DNA of 20,624 bases from CAYURP01 sp964447175 (GTDB taxonomy: Bacteria > Zixibacteria > MSB-5A5 > SM23-73-2): assembly GCA_964447175.1 (NCBI GenBank), contig CAYURP010000047.1:1-20624 (forward strand), given 5' to 3'. The translations under genes were made by a program, and so were the position numbers. Position 1 is the stretch's first letter. The number at the start of each line of letters is the position of its first letter. The notes under the pieces are model-generated. The model was given only the letters and a program-made list of their open reading frames with translations. It was not told the origin of the DNA and ran no database searches. This document shows, piece after piece, positions 1 through 6,067 of this stretch.

Positions 1-16
1 CCTTCTTTTTTTTCAT
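1..16 (-). CDS. Start of an unidentified gene running off the left edge
   Basis: Only the first five codons are inside the window: ATG at 16-14 followed by four lysine codons (MKKKK). A very purine-rich GGGGAGGGG at 28-20 precedes the ATG at ribosome-binding distance. A lysine-rich start would suit a signal peptide, but nothing more can be said. It would lie about 27 nt downstream of the tRNA-Pro(CGG) 3' end on the same strand. Confidence 0.3.
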
Positions 17-43
17 CTGCCCCTCCCCAGAAGGTGTTTTTAA

Positions 44-117
44 TCGGGGTGACTGGATTTGAACCAGCGACACCTTGGTCCCGAACCAAGTGCTCTGCCA
101 AGCTGAGCTACACCCCG
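44..117 (-). tRNA. tRNA-Pro(CGG)
   Basis: Read on the minus strand, this folds as a full cloverleaf. The acceptor stem is CGGGGTG/CACCCCG with discriminator A at 44, followed by U8-A9, a D arm starting GCTC, and a T arm with GGTTCAAATCC. The anticodon stem CTTGG/CCAAG encloses the loop TTCGGGA, so the anticodon is CGG (bases 83-81). The C1-G72 pair and A73 fit bacterial proline tRNA. The 3' CCA is not encoded (TTA follows), so it must be added by CCA nucleotidyltransferase. It lies 54 nt downstream of the surE stop on the same strand. Confidence 0.95.
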
Positions 118-171
118 ATAACTCTATAATACATTAATATTTTTTCAAACCATAATCAACAAAAAAATGAA

Positions 172-912
172 TTAAATGATTTTCCATTGTTTGATTTCAT
201 CGAATATTTTATATTCAGTAAAGTCTAAGTGGATAGGAGTTATGGAAACTTTTCCTCTTTTCACAGCAGAAAAGTCTGTGCCGGGCGTTTGAAACCAGCT
301 GGTATTCTCCTTTCCTATCCACCAGAAACTTCTACCACGGGAATTTACCTTTTTCAATTCCACCTTTCTTTTTCTTTTTTTGCCCATTCTGGTTATCTCA
401 TATTCATCCATTTTCCCTTTTTTTGCCGGTATATTTACGTTTAAAAGAACATCTTTTGGTAATCCGTTTTTATGAACAAAGGCAACTAATCTTTTAACAA
501 ATTCAGCTCCTCTGATAAAACATGCAGAATTTGTGTTAAATGCTGAAACTGCAATTGAGGGAATTCCCATTAATAACCCTTCCATAGCACCGGCTACGGT
601 GCCGGAATAGGTTACATCATCTCCTAAATTGGGTCCATGATTTATGCCGGAGACTAAAACATCCGGCTTCTTCTTCAGTATTCCGTGGACTCCAAGCATC
701 ACTGCATCGGTAGGCGTTCCATTGATACTGTAGGTTCTGTCCGAGATTTTTTTGACCTCCAGAGGTCGATGCAGGGACAAAGAATGAGAGATGGCGCTCT
801 GTTCACCCTCCGGTGCTACCACCCAAACCTCAGCTATCCTGGAAAGCTCCTTTTTTAAGGTTAAAAGTCCCTCAGCTTTAATCCCATCGTCATTAGTTAA
901 TAGAATTAACAA
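172..912 (-). CDS. surE: 5'/3'-nucleotidase SurE
   Basis: SurE is a metal-dependent nucleoside 5'/3'-monophosphatase used in nucleotide salvage and stationary-phase survival. The 246-residue product has the usual family length. It opens with the metal-binding loop TNDDG (D8, D9), has S39 in the conserved QSAISHS segment, and keeps SGINHGPNLGDDVTYSGTV (N91) that completes the metal site. The start is TTG at 912-910: a GGGAG ribosome-binding site at 923-919 sits 6 nt upstream, and homologues begin with exactly this MxILLTNDDG. It follows the glycosyltransferase gene by 72 nt on the same strand and precedes tRNA-Pro(CGG). The family assignment is secure; the substrate preference cannot be read from the sequence. 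Confidence 0.95.
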   Translation of the reverse strand: MLILLTNDDGIKAEGLLTLKKELSRIAEVWVVAPEGEQSAISHSLSLHRPLEVKKISDRTYSINGTPTDAVMLGVHGILKKKPDVLVSGINHGPNLGDDVTYSGTVAGAMEGLLMGIPSIAVSAFNTNSACFIRGAEFVKRLVAFVHKNGLPKDVLLNVNIPAKKGKMDEYEITRMGKKRKRKVELKKVNSRGRSFWWIGKENTSWFQTPGTDFSAVKRGKVSITPIHLDFTEYKIFDEIKQWKII

Positions 913-984
913 AAATATCTCCCTGAAGAAATCGGTTACTTTTTTTCAGATTATTTTTTATTCACTTAGACAGCTCTTTTCCCG

Positions 985-1659
985 TCACCACCACAAACTT
1001 CTCCATAATAGGAAAATAAACCTAAATGTATCTGTAAAAGGGGATATAAAACTCCTCCCGCCAGTGTAAATGGTGCTTATGTAAACTGAGTCTATTTTAA
1101 ATCCTTTTCTCCCGGCCTTGAGCAGGATTTCAGATTCCAGATCATATTTTTTCGATTTCAATTTTAGAGAATTAAAGACTTTAACCTTGGTCAATCTATA
1201 TCCCGATTGGGTATCTTTCATAACTTTGCCAGTGAAGATGGAGACAAGTATTGATGTTAATTTATTGGTTAACAGATTAAGAAAAGGCATAATTTTCAGG
1301 TTCATCTTTCTTGTGCCCAGGATTATATCGGAGTTTTTGTTTCGAACCCCATCAATGAAACTCTGTATAAATACCGGATCATGTTGAAGATCCGAATCCA
1401 GGGTGATTAAATAATCATACCCCTTTTCTATTGCATAGTCAAATCCAGTTTTTAAAGCCACACCTTTGCCTTTATTCTTGTGATGTCTCAAAACCACAGC
1501 TTTAGTTTTCTTTACCTCGTTGTAAGTTTGATCCTGTGACCCATCATCTACTACTATTATGTCATTTTGGGGCAGGTAATCGGAGATTCTTTTGACCAAT
1601 TCCAATATGGTATCTGAGGCATTGTAGGCGGGTATAAGGACAGCAATCTTTGGGAGCAT
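985..1659 (-). CDS. Family 2 glycosyltransferase, dolichyl/polyprenyl-phosphate sugar synthase type
   Basis: A GT-A fold transferase that probably moves a sugar from a nucleotide donor to polyprenyl phosphate or a cell-envelope glycan. The 224 residues start with IAVLIPAYNASDTI. The nucleotide-binding VVDDGS is at 36-41, and the metal-binding DSD at 88-90 lies in LITLDSDLQHDP, the signature of DPM1-like GT2 enzymes. The substrate region includes LGTRKMN and SGYRLTK. There is no C-terminal GtrA-like membrane domain; the protein ends with a short hydrophobic tail (FIFLLWRSLWW) that might touch the membrane. The ATG at 1659 lies only 13 nt from the CCA end of tRNA-Pro(GGG) and has no visible Shine-Dalgarno sequence, so it is probably made from a tRNA-mRNA cotranscript. 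Donor and acceptor are unknown. Confidence 0.88.
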   Translation of the reverse strand: MLPKIAVLIPAYNASDTILELVKRISDYLPQNDIIVVDDGSQDQTYNEVKKTKAVVLRHHKNKGKGVALKTGFDYAIEKGYDYLITLDSDLQHDPVFIQSFIDGVRNKNSDIILGTRKMNLKIMPFLNLLTNKLTSILVSIFTGKVMKDTQSGYRLTKVKVFNSLKLKSKKYDLESEILLKAGRKGFKIDSVYISTIYTGGRSFISPFTDTFRFIFLLWRSLWW

Positions 1660-1672
1660 AATAAAATTGAAA

Positions 1673-1750
1673 TGGTCGGGGCGAGCCGATTTGAACGGCC
1701 GACCCCTCGCACCCCAAGCGAGTGCGCTAACCAGACTGCGCCACGCCCCG
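1673..1750 (-). tRNA. tRNA-Pro(GGG), CCA encoded
   Basis: The minus strand folds as a cloverleaf: acceptor CGGGGCG/CGCCCCG, discriminator A at 1676, encoded CCA at 1675-1673, U8-G9, and a T loop with GTTCAAATC. The anticodon stem CTCGC/GCGAG closes the loop TTGGGGT, giving anticodon GGG (1715-1713), which reads CCC/CCU proline codons. It is wedged between the MerR stop codon, whose last base lies 6 nt upstream, and the glycosyltransferase ATG, 13 nt downstream. It must therefore be cut from a longer transcript unless its promoter lies inside the MerR gene. Unlike the other two tRNAs here it encodes its CCA. Confidence 0.96.
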
Positions 1751-1756
1751 ACTCAT

Positions 1757-2107
1757 TCAAGAAATAGACTTTAAAATTTCGTTTAACTCCTTTTTTATAT
1801 CCGAAAGAAGGCTTTTTAAACGAATATTCTCTTTTTGCTTTGATCCTCCACTCTTTTTTTGTTTGAAATCCTTGAGCTGGGATCTGGCTCCTTCGATGGT
1901 ATACCCATCATCATAAAGCAGATGCTTGATCTGGTTTACGGTGTCGATATCCTTGAGCTGGTAGGAGCGGTTGCCTGCCCGGTTCTTTTTAGGTTTCAGA
2001 ATCGGGAATTCCTTTTCCCAGAACCTCAAAACGTAGGGTTTGATCCCGGTTATGTCACTAACCTCGGATATAGAATAGTAAATTTTACCAGACTTATTCG
2101 GACTCAA
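1757..2107 (-). CDS. Small MerR-family transcriptional regulator
   Basis: A DNA-binding regulator of 116 residues. The helix-turn-helix (about 10-30, YYSISEVSDITGIKPYVLRF) is followed by the MerR wing (FWEKEFPILKP…NRSYQLKDID, 29-54) and a helical segment (LLYDDGYTIEGARSQL). The C-terminus is short, lysine-rich and probably coiled. There is no effector domain and no cysteines for metal sensing, so an inducer cannot be inferred. The start is TTG at 2107-2105, supported by AGGTG five nt upstream and because the HTH begins immediately after. Small MerR proteins of this kind occur beside housekeeping genes in many bacteria. It is followed within 6 nt by tRNA-Pro(GGG), in an apparent MerR/tRNA/glycosyltransferase unit. 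Confidence 0.88.
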   Translation of the reverse strand: MSPNKSGKIYYSISEVSDITGIKPYVLRFWEKEFPILKPKKNRAGNRSYQLKDIDTVNQIKHLLYDDGYTIEGARSQLKDFKQKKSGGSKQKENIRLKSLLSDIKKELNEILKSIS

Positions 2108-2154
2108 TTTTTCACCTAAAGTTTTCCTTTAAAATATAATCTTTTTTTTATCTG

Positions 2155-3162
2155 TCAACTCCAAATTTCAGATTTTGGGTTTCTGGACATAAGATCTAAA
2201 AGAGCCTGTTTGGGATCTTTATCTTCAAAAAGAATTCTATATACCTGTTCGGTTATAGGCATCTCCACCTTGAATTTACGGGCAAGCTGGTGAGCTGACC
2301 TGGTAGTATTAACCCCCTCGGCAACCATAACCATCTGCTCCAGCACCTGTTTTAAACTTTTGCCCTGGCCTATTTGTTCCCCTACCCACCTGTTCCTGGA
2401 GTATCGGCTCATACAGGTGGTAATCAAATCGCCCATTCCGGAAAGCCCGGCAAAGGTTCGGGCTTTAGCTCCCATCTTCTCCCCTAATCTTATCATCTCA
2501 GCCAATCCTCGAGTCAAAAGGGCTCCTTTGGTGTTATCCCCTAATTTTAATCCATCACAGATTCCTGAGGCAATGGCTATAACATTTTTCAACGATCCTC
2601 CTAATTCCACTCCCACCAGATCGCTGTTAGTATACACTCTAAAATATTGATTAGTAAAAAATAATTGGATTTTCTTGGCTATCCTTTCATCACATCCCGC
2701 CACCACCACCGATGTGGGGATACTCCTTGCTACCTCCTCTGCATGGCAGGGACCGGACAAAGTGGCTATCTTATTGTGAGAGCTTTGAGGTAATTCCTGA
2801 ATTAAAACTTCAGACATCCGACATAATTTGTTGTTTTCAATTCCCTTAGCCAGATTGACAATTATCGGATCCTCAAGCCTAAGCCCGGATAGTTTTTTTG
2901 CAACTTCCCTTACCGTATGAGATGGCAAAGCTAAAAGCAGAACCTGTTTCCCTTTCACTGCTTCATTTAAATCATCAGTAATCTCCACTGGATCCGGAAC
3001 CTTTATGCCCGGGAGCTTCTGGGGATGTTCCCTTTTATCCAACAGCCCGACCATATCCTTATGGCTAAACTCCCATAAACTTATCTGGTGTTTATTTGAA
3101 TGAAGTAAAACCGTAAGAGCAATCCCCCAACTACCAGCACCTAAAATACAGACTTTTGCCAT
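2155..3162 (-). CDS. gpsA: NAD(P)-dependent glycerol-3-phosphate dehydrogenase
   Basis: GpsA reduces dihydroxyacetone phosphate to sn-glycerol-3-phosphate, the backbone for phospholipids. At 335 residues it has the normal length. The Rossmann motif GAGSWG is at 8-13, NLAKGIE at 103-109 and the substrate-binding SGPCHAEEV at 136-144. The catalytic-lysine segment GGSLKNVIAIASGICDG has K192, followed by GDNTKGALLTRGLAEM and FAGLSGMGDL. ATG at 3162 starts right at the Rossmann strand; no convincing Shine-Dalgarno sequence precedes it. The gene lies 56 nt downstream of plsY on the same strand. Together the two supply glycerol-3-phosphate and acylate its 1-position, a logical pair for membrane lipid synthesis. 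Confidence 0.97.
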   Translation of the reverse strand: MAKVCILGAGSWGIALTVLLHSNKHQISLWEFSHKDMVGLLDKREHPQKLPGIKVPDPVEITDDLNEAVKGKQVLLLALPSHTVREVAKKLSGLRLEDPIIVNLAKGIENNKLCRMSEVLIQELPQSSHNKIATLSGPCHAEEVARSIPTSVVVAGCDERIAKKIQLFFTNQYFRVYTNSDLVGVELGGSLKNVIAIASGICDGLKLGDNTKGALLTRGLAEMIRLGEKMGAKARTFAGLSGMGDLITTCMSRYSRNRWVGEQIGQGKSLKQVLEQMVMVAEGVNTTRSAHQLARKFKVEMPITEQVYRILFEDKDPKQALLDLMSRNPKSEIWS

Positions 3163-3218
3163 AGTTCTTCAAATTCTATAAAGAATGTAATTATGATAAT
3201 TCAAAATGTATTTCAATT

Positions 3219-3845
3219 TTACTTTTGCCCTAATTTACTCTCCGTCCCTTTTAACAACCTTTTTATATTTGACCTGTGGGTGTAAAAAACCAGAATTGTT
3301 AAGAATAAACAAGTGATAACTAACTCCTGATTGATTTCTAATTTAAAATAGTATTTTTCCACCAACAGAGCAAGAGAAATAAAAATAGCAGCACAAAGGG
3401 AGCCTAAAGAGACATATCGGGTTGCTGCCACCACTATCACAAATAGACCCAGCGCTATTATTACCTCCCGAGGGATCAAAGCCATTAAGACCCCTAACCC
3501 TGTACCTATCCCCTTCCCCCCTCTGAATCCCACATAAACTGGATAAATATGTCCCAGAATAGCAGCAACTCCAGCCAAAAGTTTTAAAAGGATGACACTT
3601 GCGAAAGGATCACCAAAGGAAATCTGGCTTATCAAAAACACAGCGACTATCCCCTTAAAAGCATCGAAAATCAAAACAATTGCCGCAGGAACAGGTCCTA
3701 ATACTCTGTAAACATTAGTAGCACCCGCATTTTTCGATCCGTAATCTCTGACATCTATTCCCTTATAGATTTTACTTACTATAATACTGATAGGAATAGA
3801 ACCGAAAAGATAACTCAAACCAATTATTACTAAAAGACTTAACAT
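3219..3845 (-). CDS. plsY: Acyl-phosphate:glycerol-3-phosphate acyltransferase PlsY
   Basis: PlsY is a polytopic inner-membrane enzyme that transfers an acyl group from acyl-phosphate to glycerol-3-phosphate, giving lysophosphatidic acid. The 208-residue protein has the three family motifs: SKNAGATNVYRVLG (37-50), GHIYPVYVGFRGGKGIGTGLG (98-118), and a hydrophobic C-terminal part ending in the FYTHRSNIKRLLKGTE segment typical of PlsY. Several membrane helices are evident (1-20, 52-75, 87-105, 120-145, 150-165 and 175-190 approximately). The gene lies directly upstream of gpsA on the minus strand. No ribosome-binding site is visible before the ATG at 3845. A TTGACA at 3883-3878 could be a -35 element, but a matching -10 is poorly placed. 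Confidence 0.96.
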   Translation of the reverse strand: MLSLLVIIGLSYLFGSIPISIIVSKIYKGIDVRDYGSKNAGATNVYRVLGPVPAAIVLIFDAFKGIVAVFLISQISFGDPFASVILLKLLAGVAAILGHIYPVYVGFRGGKGIGTGLGVLMALIPREVIIALGLFVIVVAATRYVSLGSLCAAIFISLALLVEKYYFKLEINQELVITCLFLTILVFYTHRSNIKRLLKGTESKLGQK

Positions 3846-3920
3846 CAGTGCATTAAATTTATACTTTAGGATCTATTTGTCAAGGAAAATATTAGTTTTA
3901 AATGTAAAGATGTATTTTTT

Positions 3921-3945
3921 TGTAGGGGAGGGGCTTGTCCCCTCC
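3921..3945. repeat. GTAG-linked palindrome, GC-rich arm
   Basis: TGTAG is followed by the hairpin GGAGGGG / CTTGT / CCCCTCC (stem 3927-3933 with 3939-3945). A related but interrupted copy lies at 4415-4475. It belongs to the group of short palindromes on either side of the DUF6504-like gene. Confidence 0.7.
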
Positions 3946-3956
3946 TTTATGTGTTT

Positions 3957-4050
3957 TGTAGCGGAAGACTTTAGTCTTCCATATTTTGTTTCAAGATGTG
4001 TTGGATGACATCTGCCCTCTACCCCTGGAAATCTAAAGATTTCCGCTACA
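3957..4050. repeat. Composite palindromic repeat, copy 1 (inverted hairpin pair)
   Basis: The left hairpin is TGTAGC then GGAAGAC/TTTA/GTCTTCC (3963-3980). The right hairpin is GGAAATC/TAAA/GATTTCC (4027-4044) followed by GCTACA, the same element in reverse orientation. Stem bases differ between the two but remain perfectly paired, while the loop and the GTAG flank stay constant. The first hairpin and its AT-rich linker (…TTTTGTTTCAAGA) span 40 bp, and a degenerate second unit begins with TGTG at 3997. It is closely similar to the copy at 4526-4614. Confidence 0.8.
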
Positions 4051-4073
4051 TTTTTTTATTCTCTGAAGGGTAA

Positions 4074-4095
4074 CCCTCTGGCCTCTACCAGAGGG
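4074..4095. repeat. 8-bp perfect hairpin behind the DUF6504-like gene
   Basis: CCCTCTGG and CCAGAGGG pair around the loop CCTCTA, 5 nt beyond the stop of the small gene at 4101. No T-run follows on the minus strand, so it is not a standard intrinsic terminator; it may still act as a 3' stabiliser or be another member of the palindrome family. Confidence 0.5.
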
Positions 4096-4100
4096 ATATT

Positions 4101-4388
4101 TTAATCTATTTTTCTATAAAGTACCCATTCCCCATCTTCTTTTTTAGTTTTTCGATCAAGATATATTTCGAATATTTCATCATTTTCGGTTTTTATTCTA
4201 TAATAGACTCTATGACGTCTCAATCTCCAGTTTTTTCTTTTAGGGGAGCCTTTGGGAAACTTCCAGTCAGACCAGCTGGACAGAACCTCTCTTATCTTAT
4301 ATTCCTTCTCTTTCCAACAAAAAAGAATTGGCTCCCTGGTTTTAACATCCCTTTGAACAAAAACTTTCTCAGAAAAAAACTCAGCCAT
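4101..4388 (-). CDS. Small conserved hypothetical protein, DUF6504-like
   Basis: A 95-residue cytoplasmic protein of unknown function. The pattern of a short beta strand (REPILFCWKEKEYKIREVLSSW), a basic middle (KRKNWRLRRHRVYYRIKT) and a closing strand with EIYLDRKTKKEDGEWVLYRKID resembles the DUF6504 family, small basic proteins in which the segment W..Y.V.EVL..W and a terminal W.LYR.YD recur. I recall members near DNA-repair polymerase genes in other bacteria, but nothing here confirms a role. There is no signal peptide or membrane segment. The ATG at 4388 has no Shine-Dalgarno sequence. It sits between der and plsY and is flanked on both sides by palindromic repeats. Confidence 0.7.
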   Translation of the reverse strand: MAEFFSEKVFVQRDVKTREPILFCWKEKEYKIREVLSSWSDWKFPKGSPKRKNWRLRRHRVYYRIKTENDEIFEIYLDRKTKKEDGEWVLYRKID

Positions 4389-4414
4389 AAAATTGTGTTT
4401 TTATGTATTTTTTC

Positions 4415-4475
4415 GTAGGGGGGGAGCTTGTTGAGCTTTGCGAAATCCCCCGTCTCTGGCGGGGGGTCCCCTCCC
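4415..4475. repeat. GTAG palindrome interrupted by a second hairpin
   Basis: Compared with 3922-3945, the arms GTAGGGG…GCTTG and TCCCCTCC are separated by about 36 extra nt (4431-4466). The insert carries its own hairpin CCCCCG/TCTCTGG/CGGGGG (4447-4465). It looks like one short palindrome inserted at the loop of another. Confidence 0.55.
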
Positions 4476-4485
4476 TTATTTGTTT

Positions 4486-4614
4486 TGTAGCGGAAGGCTT
4501 TAGCCTTCCATCTTTTGTTTGAAAATGTAGTGGAAGACTTTAGTCTTCCATATTTTGTTTCAAGATGTGGCGGAAGTCCTCCACCCCTGGAAATCTAAAG
4601 ATTTTCTCTACATT
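4486..4614. repeat. 40-bp tandem palindromic units, copy 2
   Basis: Units start at 4486, 4526 and 4566, an exact 40-bp period. Each begins TGTRG. Hairpin GGAAGGC/TTTA/GCCTTCC is at 4492-4509 and GGAAGAC/TTTA/GTCTTCC at 4532-4549, each followed by an AT-rich linker of the type ATMTTTTGTTTSAARA. The third unit is degenerate. The block ends with the reversed hairpin GGAAATC/TAAA/GATTTTC (4589-4606) and CTACA. From 4526 on it is a diverged copy of 3957-4050. Confidence 0.8.
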
Positions 4615-4628
4615 CTGCTTACTTTTTC

Positions 4629-4740
4629 GGGAGCCCACAAGGGTATCCCCTACAAAATTCTTCCACACCTCAATCCTTACCCACGGGCGACCATAAAGGT
4701 CGCCCCTACGTTTTATGGAAATCTAAAGATTTCCGCTACA
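4629..4740. repeat. Three further palindromes in reversed orientation behind der
   Basis: First, a decayed hairpin at 4629-4653 (CCC/ACAA/GGG core) ends in CCCCTAC. Second, GGGCGACC/ATAAA/GGTCGCCC (4685-4705) is followed by CCTACG. Third, GGAAATC/TAAA/GATTTCC (4717-4734) is followed by GCTACA and lies 5 nt before the der stop codon. All three read as GTAG-hairpin elements on the minus strand. Together with the preceding repeats they fill nearly all of the 357-nt gap 4389-4745, which holds no credible gene. Confidence 0.75.
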
Positions 4741-4745
4741 TTTTC

Positions 4746-6059
4746 TTATTCCCTTTTCCTTACCTTTATCCTCAAGGGAACTCCAATAAATCCGAAATGT
4801 TCTCTTATTTTATTTTCAAGATATCTCAGATATGTCTTCTGTAAAAGTTTGGGATAATTACAAAAAAATACGAATGTAGGTGGCTCAATGTCAGTTTGGG
4901 TACAGTAGTAGATCTTTATGTATTTGCCCATAGCTGCTGCTGGTGGTTTTCTATCAATTTCCTTTCTTAAGATGTCATTTAATTTTGAGGTCTCAACTCT
5001 TTTTTTTCTTTCACTGTAAACTTTAACTACCAAATCCATAGCATTGGCGATCCTCTGTTTTGTTTTAGCTGAGACGAAAACAAAGGGCAGATAATCTAAG
5101 TAAGGCGCAGTTTTTTTCATTCTCCGGGTATAATGATCTAAGGTTTTGCTGTCCTTTTCTACCAGATCCCATTTGTTTATTCCTACTACCATCCCCTTCC
5201 ATAGCTCCTCCACCTCCTGGAAAATCTTCATGTCCTGATTTAAAAGACCTTGAGGTGCCTCAATCAATATCAAAGCCACATCGCAGCGCTGGATACTCCT
5301 TAATGTCCTGAGCGAGGTGTAATACTCCAAATCGTTTTTCACTTTAGATTTTTTTCTCAAGCCTGCGGTGTCGATCAAAGTGAAATTTAAATCATTTAAC
5401 TTGAATTTGGTATCAATTGCATCTCTGGTTGTTCCGGGTGCTTCTGCAACTATCAACTTATCCTGACCCAGAAGCGCATTCACAAAGGATGATTTACCCA
5501 CATTGGGTCGCCCGATGACTGCTACCTTGATGCTTTCCTCCTCTGCTTCCTCTTCCGTTATTTCAGGTAAAGCTTCTGTTATCTTATCCAGAAGATCGCC
5601 TACATTACGGCCAGTGGCTGATGAGACTGGAACCGGTGTCCCTAAGCCCAGCCTGTTCAAAAGATGAACATCTATTTCCTCTTTTTCATTGTCCGCTTTA
5701 TTTGCCACCAGAATCACTTTCTTTTCTATCTTCTTCAGCTTCTTTGCTATCTCCAGATCAATTTCCTGCGCCCCAACTTTATTATCCACCAGAAACAATA
5801 TCACGTCCGCTTCTGAAATGGCTATTTCCACCTGAACTTTAACCATCTTCTCGATTCCGTTTTTGGAGGCAGGTACAAAGCCACCCGTGTCCACAAGATA
5901 AAATAATTTACCACTCCAATCAGCAGGTGCGTAGTTTCTGTCCCGGGTAACGCCTGGCTCACCATCCACCACTGCCACCCTCTTTTTCAAAATCCTGTTA
6001 AACAGGGTGGATTTTCCCACGTTGGGTCTTCCGATTATGGCGACAATTGGGATGGACAT
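4746..6059 (-). CDS. der: Ribosome-biogenesis GTPase Der (EngA), two tandem GTPase domains
   Basis: Der is an essential tandem-GTPase needed for 50S subunit assembly. Domain 1 has the P-loop GRPNVGKS at residue 10, switch I TRDRNY, DTGG at about 57 and NKAD at about 120. An acidic linker (ITEEEAEEESIK) leads to domain 2, with GRPNVGKS at about 183, GTTRDAID, DTAGLR at about 230 and NKWD at about 295. A C-terminal KH-like domain (about 350-437) ends in basic residues. I chose the ATG at 6059 (437 residues) because homologues start M-x-x-P-x-V-A-I-x-G-R-P. An in-frame TTG at 6071 would overlap the upstream DUF512 stop (TTGA overlap) and add four residues. Neither has a Shine-Dalgarno sequence, so translation is probably coupled to the upstream gene. 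Confidence 0.96.
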   Translation of the reverse strand: MSIPIVAIIGRPNVGKSTLFNRILKKRVAVVDGEPGVTRDRNYAPADWSGKLFYLVDTGGFVPASKNGIEKMVKVQVEIAISEADVILFLVDNKVGAQEIDLEIAKKLKKIEKKVILVANKADNEKEEIDVHLLNRLGLGTPVPVSSATGRNVGDLLDKITEALPEITEEEAEEESIKVAVIGRPNVGKSSFVNALLGQDKLIVAEAPGTTRDAIDTKFKLNDLNFTLIDTAGLRKKSKVKNDLEYYTSLRTLRSIQRCDVALILIEAPQGLLNQDMKIFQEVEELWKGMVVGINKWDLVEKDSKTLDHYTRRMKKTAPYLDYLPFVFVSAKTKQRIANAMDLVVKVYSERKKRVETSKLNDILRKEIDRKPPAAAMGKYIKIYYCTQTDIEPPTFVFFCNYPKLLQKTYLRYLENKIREHFGFIGVPLRIKVRKRE

Positions 6060-6067
6060 TTTTGGGG

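Noticed and set aside
1557..1760. 67-codon frame across tRNA-Pro(GGG)
   Set aside because: It is the translation of the tRNA and the adjoining glycosyltransferase start in another frame.
3858..3883. Promoter for plsY: TTGACA with TATAAA
   Set aside because: The two boxes are only 14 nt apart, too close for a normal sigma-70 promoter, and at 17 nt the sequence is AAATTT; left unannotated.
4486..4614. CRISPR-like array of 40-bp units
   Set aside because: The linkers between hairpins are themselves conserved repeat sequence, not unique spacers, there are only two to three units and no cas genes are near.
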